A stretch of 10,462 nucleotides of DNA, from the NCBI GenBank assembly GCA_002293585.1, contig DBDM01000008.1, forward strand, positions 1 through 10,462, read 5' to 3'. The translations under genes were made by a program, and so were the position numbers. Under the pieces are notes generated by a model, which saw only the letters and a program-made list of their open reading frames with translations, was not told the origin of the DNA and did no database searches. The DNA comes from Bacteroidales bacterium UBA932 (GTDB taxonomy: Bacteria; Bacteroidota; Bacteroidia; Bacteroidales; UBA932). This document shows, piece after piece, positions 6,676 to 10,462 of this stretch. Each line of letters begins with the position of its first letter. Within the stretch, counting starts at the first letter, position 1.

Positions 6676-9342
6676 TTAGTCGGCATAATGCGTATTGAAG
6701 AAATCAAGATAATCCACCACCGCTTTTGTCCGGGTCAACAGTTCAAGGTTGGCCGGGGTGATGAGCATCCGGCGGAAATTGATCGGGCCGAAAGCCTCCA
6801 GCGCCTTATTTTCCTCAATGCTCAACGCATAGTCTTCGGCGCGTTGCCGGTTGGCGAAAGGTTTCACCGATAACATCGAATAATTGTCGGCTATAGCGTG
6901 TACGCTTACTTCGTAATTGTGATCAAGAAAATGATCGATGTTATAAGACTCCATGGCAAAGAGCAGTTCATTGGCATTTTGTTTGCTGTCGAAAAGAATA
7001 GCAAAATAATGCACTCCGTCGTCGTCGGGCGTGAATGCTACTTTAGTCGGCGCTGTATAAGTGCTGCCCATGTCGCTGGTCGCACCGGCAGTTGTTCCGG
7101 CAGCAGTGCCGGACTGTGATGTTGTATATTGAAGCGCATTGGCATTGAGGGCGGTCAGTAGTTCTTTGGCTTTCTGTGCTGCCTCGGAGGTGGGATACTG
7201 GGCGGTAATGTCGGTTAGCGCTTGCTTATAAGTGCCGATATTGCTTGTCTTGGCCGTACAGAAGGCCCGGAGCAGTGCAATTTGCGGTTGTATCAGGTTC
7301 TGCGGGTATTGTTCGTTGATCCGGCCTGCCATAGCCCATGCCTCGGAGTAGCGCCTTTCGTTGTATGCTTTGAGCGCTTCCGCATAAGCAGTTTCGATCT
7401 GTTCACTCAGCACCCGTTGTTCCTGCAGGTAGTTAGGATTGGTGATCATCTGCGTTAGGGGCGCTTTCGGATATTTACCAATGAGCAGTTGTTTATACTT
7501 ATTACCTTCTTCGGCATTGCCCGCTTCTGTGTAGAGGTTGTAGAGATAATAATAGGTGGATGCCAGATTTTCATTGTCGGGGAAGCGTTGCAACAGATCC
7601 AGGAAAGTATCAATAGCTTTTAGCGGCTTTTTCACATCATTCATATACGCTTCGCCAAGCAGGAACAGGGCGGGGCGTATCCGGTCGTTGGAGGCTTTCA
7701 TGGCTTCGGGCGTCAACGGCAGGTCACGGGTATAAAACTCCCTGGTTTTATTCGAAGGCGGAGGTGTCGCTTTAGTCGTGTCGCCGGCATTGGCTTCCTG
7801 ATCATTCGACAAGACGTTCGTTTCGCTGCGGTCTTTGCGGCGCCAGTCATCTTCGAGCCGCCGTTTGCCCCAACGCATGGTAAACGCCGCCTGTCCGGCA
7901 TTCACCGAATTGATATTATAGAAATACCACTTGCCGCTGTTGTTAAAATTGTCGGAATAACGTTGTTGTTCCTGCTGGTTGATATGGAATTGCCGCTGCT
8001 GTTCTTCTTCGGCAATACGCCGCTCTTCCTCTATCACCCCGGCAATGGCTTCGGCGATCATTTTTTCGCGTTCGGCAGTGGGCATTTTTGCTATGCGTTG
8101 CAAACTGTCTTCACGGTGTATGATCTTCCAGTTAATGGCAACGTTTTTTATCGACAGGGCACGATCCTTGATCTGATTGTAGCGTGAAAATCCGGGGTCT
8201 AAAATTTCCGTTGCCCGGCTTAAATTGTCGTAAGCTTGCGCATAGTGCTCGTGATCGTAATAATAGTTGCCCAGCATTTCATAGGAAAGCCCGTTTTGGC
8301 GCGGATTGCTGGACTCTGCCTTTACCGATTGTTCGAGATAAGCCACGGCGGCCGAATCGTTACCTGCAATTTGTTCCGTTTTTGCCAGTGCAAAATAAAT
8401 ACGGTCGGCGTACATTTCATTCCTGGGATTTTTCAACATCTTCAGCAGGTTATTTTTCATCTTCTGCGCTTGAGAAGGCTCGAAAGAACCGGCCAGCAAC
8501 ATTTGTGCGGAAAATTCCTGTTCGTAGTCTGTCGACGCGCTGATGATTTTTTGCAGGTGTGCGGTAGCTTCCGCCGGCTTATTCAAATGGTTGTAGAGAT
8601 AAGCCAGAATAAAACGATAGCGTATCCTGTTAGCCTTGCGGGATTCGTCTTTCAACGCCGTTTCCAGTTCCTTCGAAGCTTCTCCGTTGTTGCCCGATTT
8701 CAGGTAATAGTTGGCGTAAGCAGCATGCAGGTTAGCACGGTTGGCCTTGGAGAGTTGGTTGCTTTCGTTGGCTTCCGACAGTAATTTCTCCACGCGGTCG
8801 AGTTCTCCGGTATTGGTATACGCTACCGCCAGCCATAGTTTAATTTCGGGTATGGCCGAGGCTTTAGAAAATTCCAATAGTGCATATTCGAATAAAGTGA
8901 TTGCCTGCTCGTACTTTTGCAAATAAAGACTGGCCTTGCCCGACAGCAGGTAGGCCTCATCAACCACCGAATTAAATTCACGCTGGTTGTAAAACTCGCG
9001 GTCTTTCTGAGTCATCCTGCCCTTGGGCCTTTTCGGTTTCACGGTGATAGAGTGCTGCGTGATGAGCTTGGTGCACTTGTCGATGGTGCGGTCCATCTCG
9101 CTGGTCACCTGTTTCGCAATATCATCGTAGGAAAACACGAACACCGGCAGCAGTTCGTTGTAGTCGGGTGCGGGGTAGGCTTCGGCTTTCCGCACGCCCT
9201 CCTTGAAACTCTCGCCGGCGTTGAATTTAACGTTGAACTCCGAGGTAACATTATGGTAAGCGCGCGTCATCCAGGTGTTTTTTTTAGTAGAACACCCGGC
9301 AAAGAGCAAACATGCTGTTATGATATATAAAATCCGGTTCAT
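6676..9342 (-). CDS. porW: Type IX secretion system TPR lipoprotein PorW/SprE
   Basis: The product is a periplasm-facing lipoprotein needed for type IX secretion and, in gliding species, motility. The 888-residue protein has a lipoprotein signal with LLFAGC, lipidated at C17. A conserved block NTWMTRAYHNVTSEFNVKFN (22-41) marks the PorW/SprE family. TPR-type helical repeats run from about residue 125 to 400. A charged, probably coiled-coil stretch lies at about 425-461 (REKMIAEA...EEERRIAEEEQQRQ), followed by the conserved WYFYN...RWGKRRLEDDWRR segment (about 472-500). More TPR-like helices lie at about 560-750. A C-terminal SPOR-like alpha/beta domain (HYFAILFD...) occupies about 772-860. 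The length is near that of F. johnsoniae SprE, longer than I recall for P. gingivalis PorW. The ATG at 9342 gives a good signal peptide. It is followed by tsaE 18 bases on, and a -7 box lies just upstream. Confidence 0.92.
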   Translation of the reverse strand: MNRILYIITACLLFAGCSTKKNTWMTRAYHNVTSEFNVKFNAGESFKEGVRKAEAYPAPDYNELLPVFVFSYDDIAKQVTSEMDRTIDKCTKLITQHSITVKPKRPKGRMTQKDREFYNQREFNSVVDEAYLLSGKASLYLQKYEQAITLFEYALLEFSKASAIPEIKLWLAVAYTNTGELDRVEKLLSEANESNQLSKANRANLHAAYANYYLKSGNNGEASKELETALKDESRKANRIRYRFILAYLYNHLNKPAEATAHLQKIISASTDYEQEFSAQMLLAGSFEPSQAQKMKNNLLKMLKNPRNEMYADRIYFALAKTEQIAGNDSAAVAYLEQSVKAESSNPRQNGLSYEMLGNYYYDHEHYAQAYDNLSRATEILDPGFSRYNQIKDRALSIKNVAINWKIIHREDSLQRIAKMPTAEREKMIAEAIAGVIEEERRIAEEEQQRQFHINQQEQQRYSDNFNNSGKWYFYNINSVNAGQAAFTMRWGKRRLEDDWRRKDRSETNVLSNDQEANAGDTTKATPPPSNKTREFYTRDLPLTPEAMKASNDRIRPALFLLGEAYMNDVKKPLKAIDTFLDLLQRFPDNENLASTYYYLYNLYTEAGNAEEGNKYKQLLIGKYPKAPLTQMITNPNYLQEQRVLSEQIETAYAEALKAYNERRYSEAWAMAGRINEQYPQNLIQPQIALLRAFCTAKTSNIGTYKQALTDITAQYPTSEAAQKAKELLTALNANALQYTTSQSGTAAGTTAGATSDMGSTYTAPTKVAFTPDDDGVHYFAILFDSKQNANELLFAMESYNIDHFLDHNYEVSVHAIADNYSMLSVKPFANRQRAEDYALSIEENKALEAFGPINFRRMLITPANLELLTRTKAVVDYLDFFNTHYAD

Positions 9343-9350
9343 TAAACCTA

Positions 9351-9358
9351 CAAAGATA
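9351..9358 (-). promoter_or_regulatory. -7 promoter element of porW
   Basis: On the - strand TATCTTTG (9358-9351) matches the Bacteroidetes -7 box TAnnTTTG. No good -33 TTTG is seen at the right distance; only a weak TTTA near 9377-9374. The box ends eight bases before the porW ATG, so the transcript would have almost no leader. The element sits in the 30-base gap between the restriction gene stop and porW. Confidence 0.55.
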
Positions 9359-9372
9359 CAAAAAATAGCACA

Positions 9373-10008
9373 CTAAAGCGAATTTAACCTTTGAATCTCA
9401 TTTTTAATATCTTCTATTACTTCTTTATTGGCAATTTCTTTTTTGTCTCCGACTTTTGTTGAAAATAAATAAAATACTTTTCCACCGAAACCTTCTGTAA
9501 ATTTCTTGTGCGTTTCGGCTTGTAGTGCATATTCTTTAAAAATTTCGGGAAGTTGTACACATGTATTTATTGGTTTTATTTGGAGTCCGATATATTTTTC
9601 GTCGATTTTTATGTAAAAATCTATGTTAAACAATCTATCCCATTCGTCCGGTGCTGGCTCTATCTTTACACTTAAAATACTTTGCAATTGTCCATAAATG
9701 GTTTGAATTTCTGTTGTATAACCGTCAAATGTTCTATCAATTACAAGTTGTATCATGTAATCTATACAATCTTGTTCCGTAATTTCGGCAACCTCTGATA
9801 GGATTACTTCTGTAATTTTCACGTAAAGTTTTTTGCCCAATTCTTCAATATGAGCTTTACTTTTTACATTTGCAAAATAATATTCCCGCCACTCGTCTAA
9901 TGTTTTGGGTGAACATTTGCGAATTGATTCGGAAGTAGCGCCTACGTTTCTTTTGAAATTTAATTGGAAACGGTTCATTACACTATTTAATATCCATTCT
10001 TTTGCCAT
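9373..10008 (-). CDS. MjaI-family type II restriction endonuclease
   Basis: The protein resembles the MjaI restriction endonuclease family; MjaI itself cuts at CTAG, but specificity here is not known. With the start at 10008 (MAKEWILN) it has 211 residues. Recognisable blocks are SPKTLDEWREYYFANV, EELGKKLYVKITEVI, ITEQDCIDYMIQLVIDRTFDGY, and the core PDEWDRLFNIDFYIK...IGLQIKP. That core holds D130 and Q143-I-K145, a PD-(D/E)xK-like active site with Gln in place of the usual acid, as I recall for this family. The frame stays open upstream to an ATG at 10107, but those 33 residues overlap the end of the broken upstream gene and lack family motifs, so I chose 10008. The region is visibly more AT-rich than porW, which points to horizontal transfer. 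The partner methyltransferase is not in the window. Confidence 0.87.
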   Translation of the reverse strand: MAKEWILNSVMNRFQLNFKRNVGATSESIRKCSPKTLDEWREYYFANVKSKAHIEELGKKLYVKITEVILSEVAEITEQDCIDYMIQLVIDRTFDGYTTEIQTIYGQLQSILSVKIEPAPDEWDRLFNIDFYIKIDEKYIGLQIKPINTCVQLPEIFKEYALQAETHKKFTEGFGGKVFYLFSTKVGDKKEIANKEVIEDIKNEIQRLNSL

Positions 10009-10070
10009 ACATTTATTTCTTATGTAAGAATTTTCTCTTTTTGCCGAAATCAAGGGAATGTTTTTGCATT

Positions 10071-10418
10071 TTATCCAATTAATTGATGTGGATGTTGTGT
10101 ATTCCATTGTTCTTTTATATTAGCAACTCTTTCTAAAATGGCCTTAGACCTTCCGGTTAAAGTTGTAATATATGCATTTATTTCATTCAAACTATTTGTT
10201 ATCCAATAACCTTTGGGTTTACTCGTAGAACTACGAATTCAATGACCTTGTTTTATTGCTTCGCGAATTAATTTTCTAGTTTTAGGTTGATTATGAGTTG
10301 TTGGATAACCAATCTCAGTAGCTATAGTGCATGCCGTTTTGGCATTTTCTTTACCAATTTTCAAAACTCCTAAAAGTTTATTTATGTCATTTTCAGTAAA
10401 AGTATTTTTCTTTTTCAT
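10071..10418 (-). pseudogene. Helix-turn-helix gene upstream of the endonuclease, interrupted by TGA
   Basis: From ATG 10418 the frame codes for 59 residues beginning MKKKNTFTENDINKLLGVLK and ending REAIKQGH. It meets TGA at 10241-10239, then continues in the same frame for 55 codons (starting IRSSTSKPKGYWITN) to TAA at 10073-10071. The two parts read as one protein: a helix-turn-helix region (ENAKTACTIATEIGYPTTHN) and then a wing-like SKPKGYW strand pair and a C-terminal helix (GRSKAILERVANIKEQWN). Small winged-helix proteins of this shape occur in phage and restriction loci, possibly as controllers. A nonsense mutation is the simplest reading. A sequencing error is possible, as is a functional 59-residue product. 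The frame ends 62 bases before the chosen endonuclease start. Confidence 0.65.
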
Positions 10419-10462
10419 AAAGTTGAAAATTTATTTTTATATCGAAACTCTATGCTCTTATC

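Noticed and set aside
8236..8784. 182-codon + strand open frame opposite porW
   Set aside because: It lies opposite the TPR region of a well-supported gene and its composition looks like a reverse-strand shadow.
10009..10107. 33-codon N-terminal extension of the endonuclease
   Set aside because: It overlaps the 3' end of the upstream broken gene and carries no family motif, while MAKEWILN at 10008 looks like the normal family start.
10239..10241. UGA read as an amino acid (recoded genome) to explain the interrupted HTH gene
   Set aside because: The PIN gene ends in TGA at a natural protein end with a coupled downstream start, and the other genes look standard, so a nonsense mutation is simpler.

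Overview
The window looks like a chromosomal segment of a Bacteroidetes bacterium, probably order Bacteroidales. The signs are a porW/sprE-type gene of the type IX secretion system, a lipoprotein with a Bacteroidetes surface-export signal and a FISUMP domain, a eukaryotic-type (GT3) glycogen synthase fused to an alpha-glucan phosphorylase, weak or absent Shine-Dalgarno sequences, and matches to the Bacteroidetes promoter (TTTG, then TAnnTTTG). Genus cannot be settled from the sequence alone.

Left part (1-5361, all + strand). The window opens in the lysine-rich tail of an unidentified protein, followed by a hairpin terminator. Then comes a 1413-residue protein joining a glycogen synthase (residues about 1-555) to a DUF3417/alpha-glucan phosphorylase (about 580-1260). 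The signature residues I checked are present in both halves, so making and breaking the same storage glucan may be done by one polypeptide. Twenty-six bases downstream is a lipoprotein with a Big_2 immunoglobulin-like domain and a C-terminal FISUMP domain, ended by a strong terminator.

Middle (5335-6164). A compact cassette has its own Bacteroidetes-type promoter, a palindrome at the expected transcription start, a PIN-domain nuclease gene, and a 68-residue partner overlapping it by ATGA. A short open frame coupled by TAATG follows and stops after 10 codons. The cassette lies between two near-identical terminator hairpins (GCCGGAG stem, TTCATAG loop). I read it as a toxin-antitoxin-like module with the toxin gene first.

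Right part (6187-9375, all - strand). porW/sprE, an 888-residue TPR lipoprotein of the type IX secretion/gliding apparatus, is followed 18 bases later by tsaE, the ATPase of tRNA t6A synthesis. The first part of tsaE is built from two kinds of short repeats that supply its only visible start codons.

Far right (9373-10462, - strand). An AT-rich segment carries an MjaI-family type II restriction endonuclease and, just upstream of it, a small helix-turn-helix gene interrupted by an in-frame TGA. This looks like the edge of a horizontally acquired restriction-modification island. A cognate methyltransferase is not in view and, if present, should lie beyond the right edge. No tRNA, rRNA, CRISPR array, transposase or intergenic stretch above 300 bases was seen.
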